A stretch of DNA of 64,000 nucleotides from an uncultured Porphyromonadaceae bacterium (GCA_947174235.1 CAMWID010000001.1:1-64000); one strand, 5' to 3'. Shown: positions 8,254 to 17,486, counted from the first letter of the stretch. A program made the numbers and translations. Notes: generated by a model from the letters alone, not told the origin.

Positions 8254-9323
8254 CCTCTCTCTCTCACATCTGTACTAATAAATATATTGACAGAACGACA
8301 TCACACTCTATGCATCTTTTGAATATAACCAGGACCGCTGCCGCCGCATTGCTGACAGCAGCGGTCATTTCGACAGTCGGGTGTACCCCCGTCAAACGCG
8401 GAGAGTATGCCTCCGGTAGCGCCACTATATTCTGCGACGACGGATTCAAGAACATTCTTGAAGAAGAAATCGAGGTTTTTGAGTATTCATACCCTGAAGC
8501 TTCCATAATTCCATTCTATGTTAGCGAAGGAGAAGCTCTCGATTCCTTACTCGCCGACTGTACCCAGGCAATAATTTCCACTCGTGAGCTGACAAAAGAC
8601 CAGATAGAATACATGAAGGCAAAACACAAACGAGTTGTTCGCCAGAATTGTATCGCGGTTGACGCTGTCGCTTTGATAACAAACAAAAACAATCCTGTAT
8701 CGGCATTGTCCATGAGCGAAATCAGTGACATTTTTAACGGAAAGATCACAAAATGGAATCAACTCGCCGGAAATGACACCACAGCCATAAAGCTTGTGTT
8801 TGACAATGCAGAGTCATCGACCGTAGCTTATATGCGCGACACGTTCCTTCCTGAGGGAGAAAAGATCACGGATCATACCAATTCCTTCGCTCAAAAAAAC
8901 AATGCACAGGTTTTCGACATAGTGAAAACAGATCCGGACGCTTTAGGCATCATCAGCGTAAGCTGGCTTGGCGATGACCTTGGCGTTGCAAAAAAAATCC
9001 CTATGGACAAAAGGATGGAAGATTACAAAAACGAATCCGACACAGTCGCCACCAATCTGACATCTGAAGTCAACATTCTAAAGGTAAGCAACCCTACAGA
9101 CAAAAACGACTTCAGTCCGGTTGCCTACAAACCTTACCAGGCATATATCTATTCAGGAGATTATCCTCTTGTAAGGAAAGTATACATGGTATCCACAGCA
9201 AGCAATTCGACTGTGCTGCACAGTTTCTATGTGTTTATGACAGGATTTGTCGGACAAAAAATCATAACAAAAACCGGCATACTCCCCTACCACATGAATC
9301 CACGAGTAGTAGAAGTCAAATAA
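8250..9323 (+). CDS. PstS-like substrate-binding lipoprotein
   Basis: The product is 357 residues from the ATGA overlap. An alternative ATG at 8310 would place the hydrophobic signal (AAAALLTAAVISTVGC) at the extreme N-terminus, and that may be the true start. The Cys after TVG suggests a lipoprotein. The rest has the phosphate-binding PstS-like fold (PBP_like_2), with SALSMSEISDIFNGKITKWNQL, the hallmark hinge region, and a later AYMRDTFLPEG region. No pstC, pstA, pstB or phoU is nearby. It may therefore be an orphan binding or sensing protein at the envelope rather than part of a high-affinity phosphate ABC importer. Confidence 0.85.
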   Translation: MTSLSHICTNKYIDRTTSHSMHLLNITRTAAAALLTAAVISTVGCTPVKRGEYASGSATIFCDDGFKNILEEEIEVFEYSYPEASIIPFYVSEGEALDSLLADCTQAIISTRELTKDQIEYMKAKHKRVVRQNCIAVDAVALITNKNNPVSALSMSEISDIFNGKITKWNQLAGNDTTAIKLVFDNAESSTVAYMRDTFLPEGEKITDHTNSFAQKNNAQVFDIVKTDPDALGIISVSWLGDDLGVAKKIPMDKRMEDYKNESDTVATNLTSEVNILKVSNPTDKNDFSPVAYKPYQAYIYSGDYPLVRKVYMVSTASNSTVLHSFYVFMTGFVGQKIITKTGILPYHMNPRVVEVK

Positions 9324-9368
9324 TAATTTGGGTAGCTATTACATATTTTATAACACCTCTTAGACCAA

Positions 9369-9412
9369 CAGAAAATCCTCCACAAGGTTAAAACCATGTG
9401 GAGGATTCTGTT
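9369..9412 (+). terminator. Terminator after the PstS-like gene
   Basis: A long stem AATCCTCCACA-A-GGTT pairs with its complement around a short AA loop (one mismatch). The outer CAG/CTG pairs extend it, and GTTAAAAAA follows. It is strong in the stem but poor in U residues. Confidence 0.6.
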
Positions 9413-9503
9413 AAAAAACATTTATGACGCATGGAAATTTGTATTTTTAAAGAAATATCATGACAATAATTCGTTATATGTAGAAAAAACACGAATTTTT
9501 TAT

Positions 9504-9511
9504 TAATTTTG
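9504..9511 (+). promoter_or_regulatory. -7 box of the TPR protein gene
   Basis: TAATTTTG matches the consensus. It overlaps the GTG that the ORF track uses as a start (9511), which shows that this GTG cannot be the translation start. Confidence 0.6.
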
Positions 9512-9558
9512 TGCGTTATTTTTCCAAGATTCAGCAACAAATAATAAAATTCTCATAC

Positions 9559-11193
9559 ATGAAATTTAAATTTATTTTCGCGTCCGCGCTTATCGCGGCG
9601 GCCGCAATCCCCGCAGTGGCTCAGACACATGTTGAAGGAGAGGAATACTACAAGGCTGACCAGATCGCCAACGCCAAAGAGCTTCTCAACAGAAACATGA
9701 ACAATGCCGGCACTGACAAAGCTGTCTCAAATTACTATCTCGGTCTTATCGCCCTTGAAGAAGGCAATAAGGCGGAAGCCCAGAAATTTTTCAATGACGG
9801 TGTGGCAGCAAATCCGGAATATGCATATAATTATGTAGGTCTCGGCAGTCTGGATCTTCTTAAAGGAGACAAATCTGCTGCGGAAAAACAATTTAAAGAA
9901 GCGGAAAGCAAAGAGAAAAAAAGCGCTTCTTTAAATATAGCGATCGCAAGGGCATATTATAACGCTGACCCCGTGGCTTATTCCAAAGAAATTGAAAAAA
10001 GAATAGAGAAAGCGCGTAAGACAAACATGCAGGAAGCCGACATATATCTCTTTGAAGGCGACCGTAAAAAAGATGTAAAAGATTATGGCGGCGCTGCAGG
10101 ACAATATGAGATGGCAGCAAACTACGATCCCAACGCGACAGAGGCATACGTGAAATATGCAAACCTGTTCACCCAGGTCAATCCCCAGTATGCTATCGAC
10201 ATGCTCAACAAGCTTCTCAGCGTAAACCCGACATCCGCGCTCGCTCAAAGAGAGATTGCCAACGCATATTACAACGCAGGCCAGTTTAACGAGGCTGCGA
10301 AGCAATATGGTGACTATGTAAAGAATCCCAACCATTTCAAACAGGATGAGGACAGGTACGCGTTCCTTTTGTTCTACGGTGGAGACTATCAGAAAGGCTA
10401 CGATTATTCCACAGCGCTTCTTCAGGCTAATCCTTCCAACTTCACTGCCAAGCGTTATCAGTTTATGAACGCGGCACAGATCAAGGAGATGCAGGATCAG
10501 CTCCTTCCTATGGCGGAATCTCTCGTCGCAACCCACAAAGCCGACCCCTCCAATAAGTTCGCGCCCATCGATTATATCCTGATCGCCCAGGAATATAACA
10601 CGGCAAAGCGTCCGCAGGAAGCTCAGGCTCTCCTTCAGGAAGCAATTCAAGAGATGCCGGACAACCGTGAGTTCTACAAGCAGCTCGCCATGACTTATGT
10701 AGAGGAGAACAACCTTTCCAAAGCTACCGAGGCATACGAAGGCTACTTGAAAAATTCAGAGAAACCAGGATACAATGACTTTATTCAGCAGGCAACTTTC
10801 GCATTTTACGCAGGCGTAGAGAATAAAGCCAATGACCCCGCAGCAGCTGAAAAATATTATGCTATCTCTCAGGATTATGCGAACAAAGCAGCTGAAATCC
10901 TCCCTGACAACTACAAACCCAAAAAGTTTGAAGGAGACATCGCAATGCAGAAAGCCACCGAAGAAACTGTAGCGTCGGTAGCTGTGCCATACTACACTGA
11001 AGCTATCCGCCTTCTTGAGGCAAGTCAGGATCCTTCCCGCTACGCATCAGATGCCAAACTCATGTACAACTACATGGGCAACTACTATCTTGACCAGAAA
11101 GATATCGAAAAAGCGAAGGAATACTTCAACAAGTATCTTGAACTTGACCCCAACAACGAACAGTACAGAAAATTTGTGGAAGGTCTGAAATAA
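9559..11193 (+). CDS. Secreted tetratricopeptide-repeat protein
   Basis: The product is 544 residues from ATG 9559, which follows the promoter box and gives a proper Sec signal peptide (basic KFKF, hydrophobic core, cleavage after AVA-Q near residue 22). The mature protein is a chain of TPR units, with repeats readable from about residue 25 to the end. The last one (YNYMGNYYLDQKDIEKAKEYFNKYLELDPNN) is nearly canonical. TPR proteins are scaffolds, and this one would act in the periplasm. It has its own promoter and a perfect-palindrome terminator, so it is monocistronic. The partner is unknown. Confidence 0.88.
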   Translation: MKFKFIFASALIAAAAIPAVAQTHVEGEEYYKADQIANAKELLNRNMNNAGTDKAVSNYYLGLIALEEGNKAEAQKFFNDGVAANPEYAYNYVGLGSLDLLKGDKSAAEKQFKEAESKEKKSASLNIAIARAYYNADPVAYSKEIEKRIEKARKTNMQEADIYLFEGDRKKDVKDYGGAAGQYEMAANYDPNATEAYVKYANLFTQVNPQYAIDMLNKLLSVNPTSALAQREIANAYYNAGQFNEAAKQYGDYVKNPNHFKQDEDRYAFLLFYGGDYQKGYDYSTALLQANPSNFTAKRYQFMNAAQIKEMQDQLLPMAESLVATHKADPSNKFAPIDYILIAQEYNTAKRPQEAQALLQEAIQEMPDNREFYKQLAMTYVEENNLSKATEAYEGYLKNSEKPGYNDFIQQATFAFYAGVENKANDPAAAEKYYAISQDYANKAAEILPDNYKPKKFEGDIAMQKATEETVASVAVPYYTEAIRLLEASQDPSRYASDAKLMYNYMGNYYLDQKDIEKAKEYFNKYLELDPNNEQYRKFVEGLK

Positions 11194-11230
11194 ATTCACT
11201 TTACACACATATAAGTCTGTAAATTTGACA

Positions 11231-11271
11231 AAAAACTTCCAAATGCCTTAAGGCATTTGGAAGTTTTTTTT
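11231..11271 (+). terminator. Terminator after the TPR gene, abutting the nqr promoter
   Basis: A 38-bp perfect palindrome centred between 11249 and 11250 (CTTCCAAATGCCTT and its complement, extended by A5/T5) ends in a run of T. The same T run supplies the -33 element of the nqr promoter. Confidence 0.88.
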
Positions 11272-11300
11272 GCATACATTCACGATTATTAGTAAATTTG
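11266..11300 (+). promoter_or_regulatory. Promoter of the nqr operon
   Basis: A T-rich TTG at 11270-11272 and TAAATTTG at 11293-11300, spacer 20 bases. The -33 element is the end of the upstream terminator T tract. Confidence 0.8.
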
Positions 11301-11332
11301 CAAGACATTTGAAATAATCATGAGCCATGTCT

Positions 11333-11357
11333 GTCCCCACCTCTGAAAGGTAGGGAC
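11333..11357 (+). promoter_or_regulatory. Leader hairpin upstream of nqrA
   Basis: GTCCC-C-ACCT and AGGT-A-GGGAC form a nine-pair stem with one internal mismatch and a five-base loop, 26 bases before the nqrA ATG. No U tract follows, so it is not a terminator. It could influence mRNA stability or translation. Confidence 0.4.
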
Positions 11358-11383
11358 GACATTGCCCTATTTTAATTTTATAT

Positions 11384-12712
11384 ATGGCTGAAATCATACG
11401 TATTAAGAAGGGTCTCGACATCCCCTTGTCGGGCAAGCCTTCCTCAGAGGTTACGGCTGACAACAAAACAACACTTTTCGCTATCTGTCCTGATGATTTC
11501 CCGGGACATATCTGGAAATCAGTGGTAAAACCCGGAGACTCCGTTGTGGCAGGACAACCACTGCTCAAAGACAAGGCGACCGGGAGAATCGTGCTTGCAT
11601 CGCCTGTAAGTGGAAAAGTGGAAGAAGTCAGACGTGGAGAACGCCGTCACATTGAATTCATCAGTGTGTCTAAAGATTCTGACAAAGCCCCCGAGAAAAG
11701 AGCGCTTCCAAGAGACAGGGAGCAAATCAGAAACATTATCCTTGAGTCAGGTCTATGGGCGATGATACGCCAGCGCCCATATGACATCATCCCTGATCCG
11801 GACAATGTTCCCCGCGACATTTTCGTCACTGCTTTCGACTCGGCTCCGCTTGCCGGAGATATTCTTGACGAATCTGTCTTACGCTGGATGGAGATAGGGT
11901 TTAAAAACCTTATAATGCTCACAAGCGGAGGCATATATCTCGGCGTGAAAGCGGGAACTGATATAAAATCCAAGTATTCGAAAGTTTATGAATTTGACGG
12001 GCCTCATCCCGCAGGCAATGTCGGCACTCAGATAGCTGCCATAAAACCGGTCAACAAAGGTGAGACGGTATGGACACTTGACGCCGCTACCGTTGCAAAA
12101 ATAGGAAGACTGTGTGAAGAAGGGGTATATGATTTCTCCACACGTGTGGCAATCACCGGACCGGAAGTGAAGAATCCGAGAATTGTCAGCACGCATATGG
12201 GAGCGTCTATCGACACATTGCTTGACGGAGAATTGAAAACAGAAAACGACATACGTATCATCTCCGGCAACGTGCTTACAGGCATTAAGGTAAAAAAAGA
12301 TGGATTTCTCCGTTTCCCCTATCGGCAGATCACAGTCATCGACGAAGGCGCGAATGCTGACGAATTCATGGGATGGGCATCCCTCAGTCCCAAAAAATAC
12401 AGTGTCAAGCGTTCATTCCCCGCTTTCTTGCGCGGACTTTCAAAACCGTTTGATTTTGACGCACGCATCAAGGGCGGTCACCGGGCGATGATTCTGAGTG
12501 GAGAATATGACAAGGTGTTTCCCTTCGACATATACCCTGAATACCTTCTTAAAGCCATAATGGCAGGCGATATCGACAGAATGGAAAAACTTGGCATATA
12601 TGAAGTCGCTCCGGAAGATTTCGCATTGCCCGAGTTTGTAGACACATCAAAAATCGAGCTCCAGAAAATTGTCAGAGAAGGACTCGACAATCTGCGTAAG
12701 GAACTATCCTGA
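11384..12712 (+). CDS. nqrA: Na+-translocating NADH:quinone reductase subunit A
   Basis: The product is 442 residues, the usual length. NqrA is the peripheral cytoplasmic subunit of the six-subunit sodium-pumping complex that oxidises NADH and reduces quinone. The N-terminus (IRIKKGLDIPLSG) and the biotinyl/lipoyl-like early region (VKPGDSVVAGQPLL) are typical. No membrane helix is predicted. It begins the nqrABCDEF operon. All six genes run in the same direction with gaps under 60 bases, so the complex is complete and made from one transcript. Confidence 0.97.
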   Translation: MAEIIRIKKGLDIPLSGKPSSEVTADNKTTLFAICPDDFPGHIWKSVVKPGDSVVAGQPLLKDKATGRIVLASPVSGKVEEVRRGERRHIEFISVSKDSDKAPEKRALPRDREQIRNIILESGLWAMIRQRPYDIIPDPDNVPRDIFVTAFDSAPLAGDILDESVLRWMEIGFKNLIMLTSGGIYLGVKAGTDIKSKYSKVYEFDGPHPAGNVGTQIAAIKPVNKGETVWTLDAATVAKIGRLCEEGVYDFSTRVAITGPEVKNPRIVSTHMGASIDTLLDGELKTENDIRIISGNVLTGIKVKKDGFLRFPYRQITVIDEGANADEFMGWASLSPKKYSVKRSFPAFLRGLSKPFDFDARIKGGHRAMILSGEYDKVFPFDIYPEYLLKAIMAGDIDRMEKLGIYEVAPEDFALPEFVDTSKIELQKIVREGLDNLRKELS

Positions 12713-12756
12713 CGGAAATATCCTCTTGAGTTCAATACCATTATATTTCTAACTTA

Positions 12757-13947
12757 ATGATGAAAGGTTTAAAGAAAAAAATCGATAGTGTGAAGCCTCA
12801 ATTCGAGAAAGGGGGAAAGTTTTCCAAACTTCACTCCGTCTTCGATGGTTTCTATACTTTCCTTTTCACTCCCAATGAGACATCCGGCTCCGGCGTGCAC
12901 ATCCACGACAGCAATGACTCCAAGCGCACCATGATAATGGTGGTAATTGCCCTTCTCCCATGCTGCCTGTTCGGAATGTGGAATGTAGGATTACAGCATG
13001 CCTTGGCTACCGGAGATGCCGACCACAGCTTGTTCCATCTCTTCTTTTATGGCTTCTGGACTGTGCTCCCACAGATTCTGACAGCGTATATAGTCGGGCT
13101 TGGCATAGAATTTATCGTTGCCCAGATACGCGGGCATGAAATTCAGGAAGGCTTCCTTGTTTCCGGAATACTTATTCCCATGATATGCCCCGTCTCCACT
13201 CCATGCTGGATGCTCGCGGTGGCAGTGGCATTTGCCGTGATATTCGCGAAGGAAGTGTTTGGCGGAACCGGCTATAACTTCCTCAACGTGGCTCTCGTCA
13301 CCCGTGCGTTCCTGTTCTTCGCATATCCGTCGAAAATGAGTGGTGACCATGTGTTTGTATCTCTTGGCGACACTGCGGCTGTCGACGGATTCTCCGGCGC
13401 GACTCCCCTCGGACAGCTTGCCGCATCATCGGGTCCCGCCGAAGTATTGGGTGTCACAGGCGATCCTCTCTCCTATGCCGACATGTTTTTCGGATTATAC
13501 CCGGGATCCTGGGGAGAGACTTCGACATTCTGCATTCTAATAGGACTCGTGATTTTACTCGCCACTGGTATCGCATCGTGGAGAATTATCATTCCAGCAG
13601 CCGCCGGAGGATTCTTTATGTCGCTTCTCGCCCACAGCCTCGCCAGCCCTATCTATCCGGTGACATTCCTTTCCCCGCTCGAACAGCTTTCGCTCGGAGG
13701 ATTTGCATTCGCGATAGTATTCATGGCTACTGACCCTGTGACTGCATGCCGCACAAATACCGGCAAATACATCTATGGGTTCCTCATTGGTGCGATCGCT
13801 ATAATTATCCGCTGCTACAACACAGGATACCCAGAAGGTGCGATGCTTGCAGTCCTACTCATGAACTGCTTCGCCCCGCTTATTGACTATTGCGTGGTGA
13901 ACGCCAATATCAACCGCCGTCTGAAACGGGTTGTAATAAAGAACTAA
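12757..13947 (+). CDS. nqrB: Na+-translocating NADH:quinone reductase subunit B
   Basis: The product is 396 residues, a polytopic inner-membrane subunit. The motif SGATPL near residues 213-218 contains Thr216, the residue to which FMN is covalently attached through phosphate by ApbE in this family. Multiple hydrophobic helices follow from about residue 58. The N-terminal MKG may be read from either of two adjacent ATG codons. It is required, with NqrD and NqrE, for the sodium path. Confidence 0.97.
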   Translation: MMKGLKKKIDSVKPQFEKGGKFSKLHSVFDGFYTFLFTPNETSGSGVHIHDSNDSKRTMIMVVIALLPCCLFGMWNVGLQHALATGDADHSLFHLFFYGFWTVLPQILTAYIVGLGIEFIVAQIRGHEIQEGFLVSGILIPMICPVSTPCWMLAVAVAFAVIFAKEVFGGTGYNFLNVALVTRAFLFFAYPSKMSGDHVFVSLGDTAAVDGFSGATPLGQLAASSGPAEVLGVTGDPLSYADMFFGLYPGSWGETSTFCILIGLVILLATGIASWRIIIPAAAGGFFMSLLAHSLASPIYPVTFLSPLEQLSLGGFAFAIVFMATDPVTACRTNTGKYIYGFLIGAIAIIIRCYNTGYPEGAMLAVLLMNCFAPLIDYCVVNANINRRLKRVVIKN

Positions 13948-13963
13948 TAATCCTCCTGCAATT

Positions 13964-14764
13964 ATGAATCGACAAAGCAATACATATACCATCATCTATT
14001 CCACTGTGCTTGTGATCGTAGTGGGAGTGGTTCTTTCTCTGGTCTATCAGGCTTTACGCCCACAGCAGCTGGATAATATAGCCAACGATACCAAACGCCA
14101 GATACTCGCGTCCGCAAGGATCGTGCCACAGTCCGGACAGACAATAGCCGATCTTTATTCATCTCATATCAAAGACTCGTATATTGTCAACAGCGAGGGT
14201 GAAAAGATTGATTCTGACACTGATCCTTTTGATGTCAACGTGTCTCTACAGATAAAGAAACCAGCAGACGAAAGGCTGCTTCCCGTATTTGAATGCGACA
14301 CCGACAACGGGCTGAAATATATTGTGCCTGTATATGGCGCGGGACTTTGGGGACCGATATGGGGGTACCTTGCTTTCGACAGCAACGGCGACACCATTTA
14401 TGGAGCTTATTTCGCTCATCAGGGAGAGACTCCCGGTCTCGGCGCGGAAATCGAGAAACCGGCGTTCAGCGACCAGTTCGAAGGCAAAGACATTTTCTCG
14501 CCGTCAGGTGAATTTATGTCGGTTGCCGTTGTAAAGACAGGAAAAGAACCTGCCGGACAAGCCTGGGTGCATGCCGTAAGCGGCGGCACAATCACCAGCC
14601 AGGGTGTACAGGCTATGTTGTATAACTCTTTGGAGCCTTATTCCGCATTTTTCTTGAAATTGAAAGGTGACGCTAAAAAAGATATAGCCGACGCCTCAGA
14701 TTCAAAACCGAATGAAAATGCAAAGGCAACTAATGAAGTGGAACTTAATGAAATTGAACCGTAA
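13964..14764 (+). CDS. nqrC: Na+-translocating NADH:quinone reductase subunit C
   Basis: The product is 266 residues, with one N-terminal membrane helix (about residues 9-29) and a periplasmic FMN-binding domain. The flavinylation motif reads SGGTITSQG near residues 206-214, with Thr209 the expected FMN acceptor. Most proteobacterial NqrC have SGAT there, so Gly replaces Ala. A hydrophilic tail after residue 235 is rich in Asp, Lys and Glu. It lies between nqrB and nqrD in the operon. Confidence 0.96.
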   Translation: MNRQSNTYTIIYSTVLVIVVGVVLSLVYQALRPQQLDNIANDTKRQILASARIVPQSGQTIADLYSSHIKDSYIVNSEGEKIDSDTDPFDVNVSLQIKKPADERLLPVFECDTDNGLKYIVPVYGAGLWGPIWGYLAFDSNGDTIYGAYFAHQGETPGLGAEIEKPAFSDQFEGKDIFSPSGEFMSVAVVKTGKEPAGQAWVHAVSGGTITSQGVQAMLYNSLEPYSAFFLKLKGDAKKDIADASDSKPNENAKATNEVELNEIEP

Positions 14765-14776
14765 GATTCCCAGATT

Positions 14777-15397
14777 ATGAACGTAAACAAATCTTTACTT
14801 CCTCTCGTAAACCCTCTTTCCAAAGATAATCCGGTCATCGTCCAGGTGCTGGGAATCTGTTCAGCGCTTGCGGTGACAGCCAAACTTGAGCCCGCGCTGG
14901 TGATGACAATCTCGGTGACAGCCGTGCTCGCGCTGGCAAACGTGATCATTTCGCTTCTGCGTAACACTATCCCGACATCTATCCGCATCATTGTCCAGCT
15001 TGTGGTAGTGGCGGCTCTGGTTGTGATAGTGGACCAGGTGCTCAAGGCATGGAACTATGAGGTCAGCAAAGCCCTGTCGGTATTTATCGGACTTATAATC
15101 ACCAACTGTATTATCATGGGACGTCTTGAGGCTTTCGCCATGAGCAACAGACCATGGGCTTCATTCCTTGATGGCATCGGCAATGGTCTCGGCTACGGAA
15201 TAATCCTTGTGATAGTGGCATTTTTCCGTGAACTACTCGGAAGCGGAACTCTTTTCGGGTGTCAGGTGATTCCTCAATGGTGTTATGAACACGGCTACCA
15301 GAACAACGGCATGATGATCCTCCCCCCGATGGCGCTTATCACTGTGGCATGCATAATATGGGTTCACCGCTCACGCAACAAGGATCTTCAGGAATAA
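14777..15397 (+). CDS. nqrD: Na+-translocating NADH:quinone reductase subunit D
   Basis: The product is 206 residues and nearly all hydrophobic, with six membrane helices expected. It belongs to the NqrD/RnfE family. Conserved signatures include PLSKDNPVIVQVLGICSALA at the N-terminus and FFRELLGSGTLFG in the later part. NqrD and NqrE are inverted-topology homologues that hold an iron-sulfur centre between them within the membrane. Confidence 0.96.
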   Translation: MNVNKSLLPLVNPLSKDNPVIVQVLGICSALAVTAKLEPALVMTISVTAVLALANVIISLLRNTIPTSIRIIVQLVVVAALVVIVDQVLKAWNYEVSKALSVFIGLIITNCIIMGRLEAFAMSNRPWASFLDGIGNGLGYGIILVIVAFFRELLGSGTLFGCQVIPQWCYEHGYQNNGMMILPPMALITVACIIWVHRSRNKDLQE

Positions 15398-15435
15398 CTC
15401 CACATCAATCGACACAATATTACGCTTATTGAGTT

Positions 15436-16050
15436 ATGGAAAATCTAAATTTGTTTATCCGGTCGATCTTTGTCGACAATATGATATTCGCCTACTTCCT
15501 CGGCATGTGCTCCTTCCTTGCAGTGTCGAAGAATGTCAAGACTGCGTTCGGTCTCGGTGTGGCAGTCAGCTTCGTGCTTATCATAGCACTTCCGGTCACA
15601 TGGTGCATCAACCAATATATACTTGTTCCCGGGGCTCTTTCATGGCTTGGTGAGGAATATGCATCAACCGACCTCAGCTTTCTGGGTCTAATTATGTTTA
15701 TCTCCGTCATCGCGGCTCTTGTCCAGATTCTGGAAATGGCGATAGAGAAATATTCTCCCGCACTGTATTCGTCGCTGGGTATATTCCTTCCTCTTATAGC
15801 TGTAAACTGCGCCATACTCGGAGCCGTGCTCTTCATGCAGCAGAAAGAGTTTGCCAATGCATGGACTGCGACAGTTTACGGCGCAGGCTCCGGAATAGGC
15901 TGGCTTCTCGCGATAACCTGCCTCGCGGCTATCCGCGAACGCCTCGCCTACAGTCAGATCCCCGCTCCTCTCCGTGGAATCGGAATAACATTCATTATCA
16001 CAGGTCTCATGGGAATCGCTTTCATGAGTTTTCTCGGAATCAAACTTTAA
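15436..16050 (+). CDS. nqrE: Na+-translocating NADH:quinone reductase subunit E
   Basis: The product is 204 residues and polytopic, of the NqrE/RnfA family. The N-terminal [20 protein letters not shown] and the half-helix Cys in GMCSFLAVS are typical, as is [11 protein letters not shown] in the second half. Those Cys residues match the positions that coordinate the membrane iron centre with NqrD. The overlapping ORF listed at 15429 is a frame shadow. Confidence 0.96.
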   Translation: MENLNLFIRSIFVDNMIFAYFLGMCSFLAVSKNVKTAFGLGVAVSFVLIIALPVTWCINQYILVPGALSWLGEEYASTDLSFLGLIMFISVIAALVQILEMAIEKYSPALYSSLGIFLPLIAVNCAILGAVLFMQQKEFANAWTATVYGAGSGIGWLLAITCLAAIRERLAYSQIPAPLRGIGITFIITGLMGIAFMSFLGIKL

Positions 16051-16107
16051 CACCGCCTGATTGCTCCGGAATGTTCCGGGAATTAGGTAACAAACAAATA
16101 TTTCAAC

Positions 16108-17400
16108 ATGTCATTACTTAATATGATCCACTGGAATTCAGTAATCGCGGCGGCGTTGATCTTCTTTGTCATCGTCCTCGTTCTGGTCGTGATCCTTCTT
16201 GCGGCCAAACGTTTCCTCGTGGCTTCGGGAGAGGTGACTATCAACATCAACGATGGCAAAAAGACAGTCACTGCGGCAAGCGGAAAATCTCTGCTCGCCA
16301 CTCTCGCCGACGGTGGAGTTCACCTTTCATCCGCCTGTGGCGGCAAGGGAAGCTGTGGACAGTGCAAAGTGCAGGTGACCGAGGGCGGCGGCGACATGCT
16401 TCCGACCGAGGCGGTACACTTCACCCGCAAACAAATGAAAGACCATTGGCGTCTTGGATGTCAGGTGAAAGTCAAAAACGATATGGACATCCATCTCGAT
16501 GAGGCGGCTCTTGACGTAAAGGAATGGGAATGCGAAGTAATCTCCAACAAGAATGTCGCCACATTCATCAAGGAGTTTATCGTTCAGCTTCCAAAAGGGG
16601 AACACATGAATTTTATCCCCGGATCTTATGCGCAGATACGTATCCCGAAATATGATATGACATACGACGGAGATATCGACAAGGATCTCATCACCGAGGA
16701 ATATCTCCCCGCATGGGAAAAATTCGGACTCTTCTCTCTCAAGGCGAAAAACACTGAAGAGACTGTCAGGGCATACTCCATGGCTAACTATCCCGAGGAA
16801 GGCGACCGCATTATGCTCACCGTCCGCATCGCGACACCTCCGTTCAAACCGAAACCGCAGGTCGGATTTCAGGACGTGCCCTGCGGCATAGCGTCGTCAT
16901 ATATATTCTCGCTCAAACCCGGCGACAAAGTGATGATGAGCGGTCCTTACGGGGACTTCCATCCGATAGTCGATTCCAAAGCGGAAATGATCTGGGTGGG
17001 CGGCGGAGCCGGTATGGCACCCCTACGCGCTCAGATAATGTGGATGACCAAGACTCTTCATACCACCGACCGCAAGATGCACTATTTCTATGGTGCAAGA
17101 GCGCTCAATGAAGTGTTCTACCTTCAGGATTTCCTACAGCTTGAGAAAGATTTCCCCAACTTCAAGTTCCACCTCGCGCTTGACCGCCCCGATCCGGCAG
17201 CCGACGCCGCCGGAGTGGCATACACGGCGGGCTTCGTACATCAGGTCATGTATGAGACATATCTCAAAGATCATGAGGCTCCGGAAGATATCGAATACTA
17301 CATGTGCGGTCCCGGTCCTATGAGCAATGCCGTAAACAACATGCTCTACAACCTTGGTGTCGAGCCGGAATCAATACATTATGACAACTTCGGAGGATAA
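16108..17400 (+). CDS. nqrF: Na+-translocating NADH:quinone reductase subunit F
   Basis: The product is 430 residues and is the electron entry subunit. It has an N-terminal membrane anchor (about residues 11-32), then a 2Fe-2S ferredoxin domain with CGGKGSCGQC (Cys77, Cys83, Cys86) and a fourth Cys in LGCQV near 118. The FAD motif RAYSMANYP and the NAD-binding GGGAGMAPLRAQ follow. The C-terminal YHYDNFGG-type ending (IHYDNFGG) is typical. It closes the nqr operon. A 9-bp inverted repeat after the stop may end the transcript or regulate glyA. Confidence 0.97.
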   Translation: MSLLNMIHWNSVIAAALIFFVIVLVLVVILLAAKRFLVASGEVTININDGKKTVTAASGKSLLATLADGGVHLSSACGGKGSCGQCKVQVTEGGGDMLPTEAVHFTRKQMKDHWRLGCQVKVKNDMDIHLDEAALDVKEWECEVISNKNVATFIKEFIVQLPKGEHMNFIPGSYAQIRIPKYDMTYDGDIDKDLITEEYLPAWEKFGLFSLKAKNTEETVRAYSMANYPEEGDRIMLTVRIATPPFKPKPQVGFQDVPCGIASSYIFSLKPGDKVMMSGPYGDFHPIVDSKAEMIWVGGGAGMAPLRAQIMWMTKTLHTTDRKMHYFYGARALNEVFYLQDFLQLEKDFPNFKFHLALDRPDPAADAAGVAYTAGFVHQVMYETYLKDHEAPEDIEYYMCGPGPMSNAVNNMLYNLGVEPESIHYDNFGG

Positions 17401-17433
17401 TCCTCATACTACTGTCGGTTGTTGAACCTTAAT

Positions 17434-17486
17434 GGGTGGAAATCTCAAAATAAATTTGCAGGTTTCCACCCATATCATTACCTTTG
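17434..17486 (+). promoter_or_regulatory. glyA promoter with a 9-bp inverted repeat around its -33 box
   Basis: TTTG at 17455-17458 and TACCTTTG at 17479-17486, spacer 20, form a good promoter. GGGTGGAAA (17434-17442) and its exact complement TTTCCACCC (17463-17471) flank the -33 element. The right arm lies in the spacer, so the dyad could be an operator. Without a T tract it is a poor terminator for nqrF. Confidence 0.6.

Noticed and set aside
9931-10650. 239-codon leftward ORF
   Set aside because: It is antisense to the TPR gene. Its hydrophobic composition is a by-product of the reverse frame.
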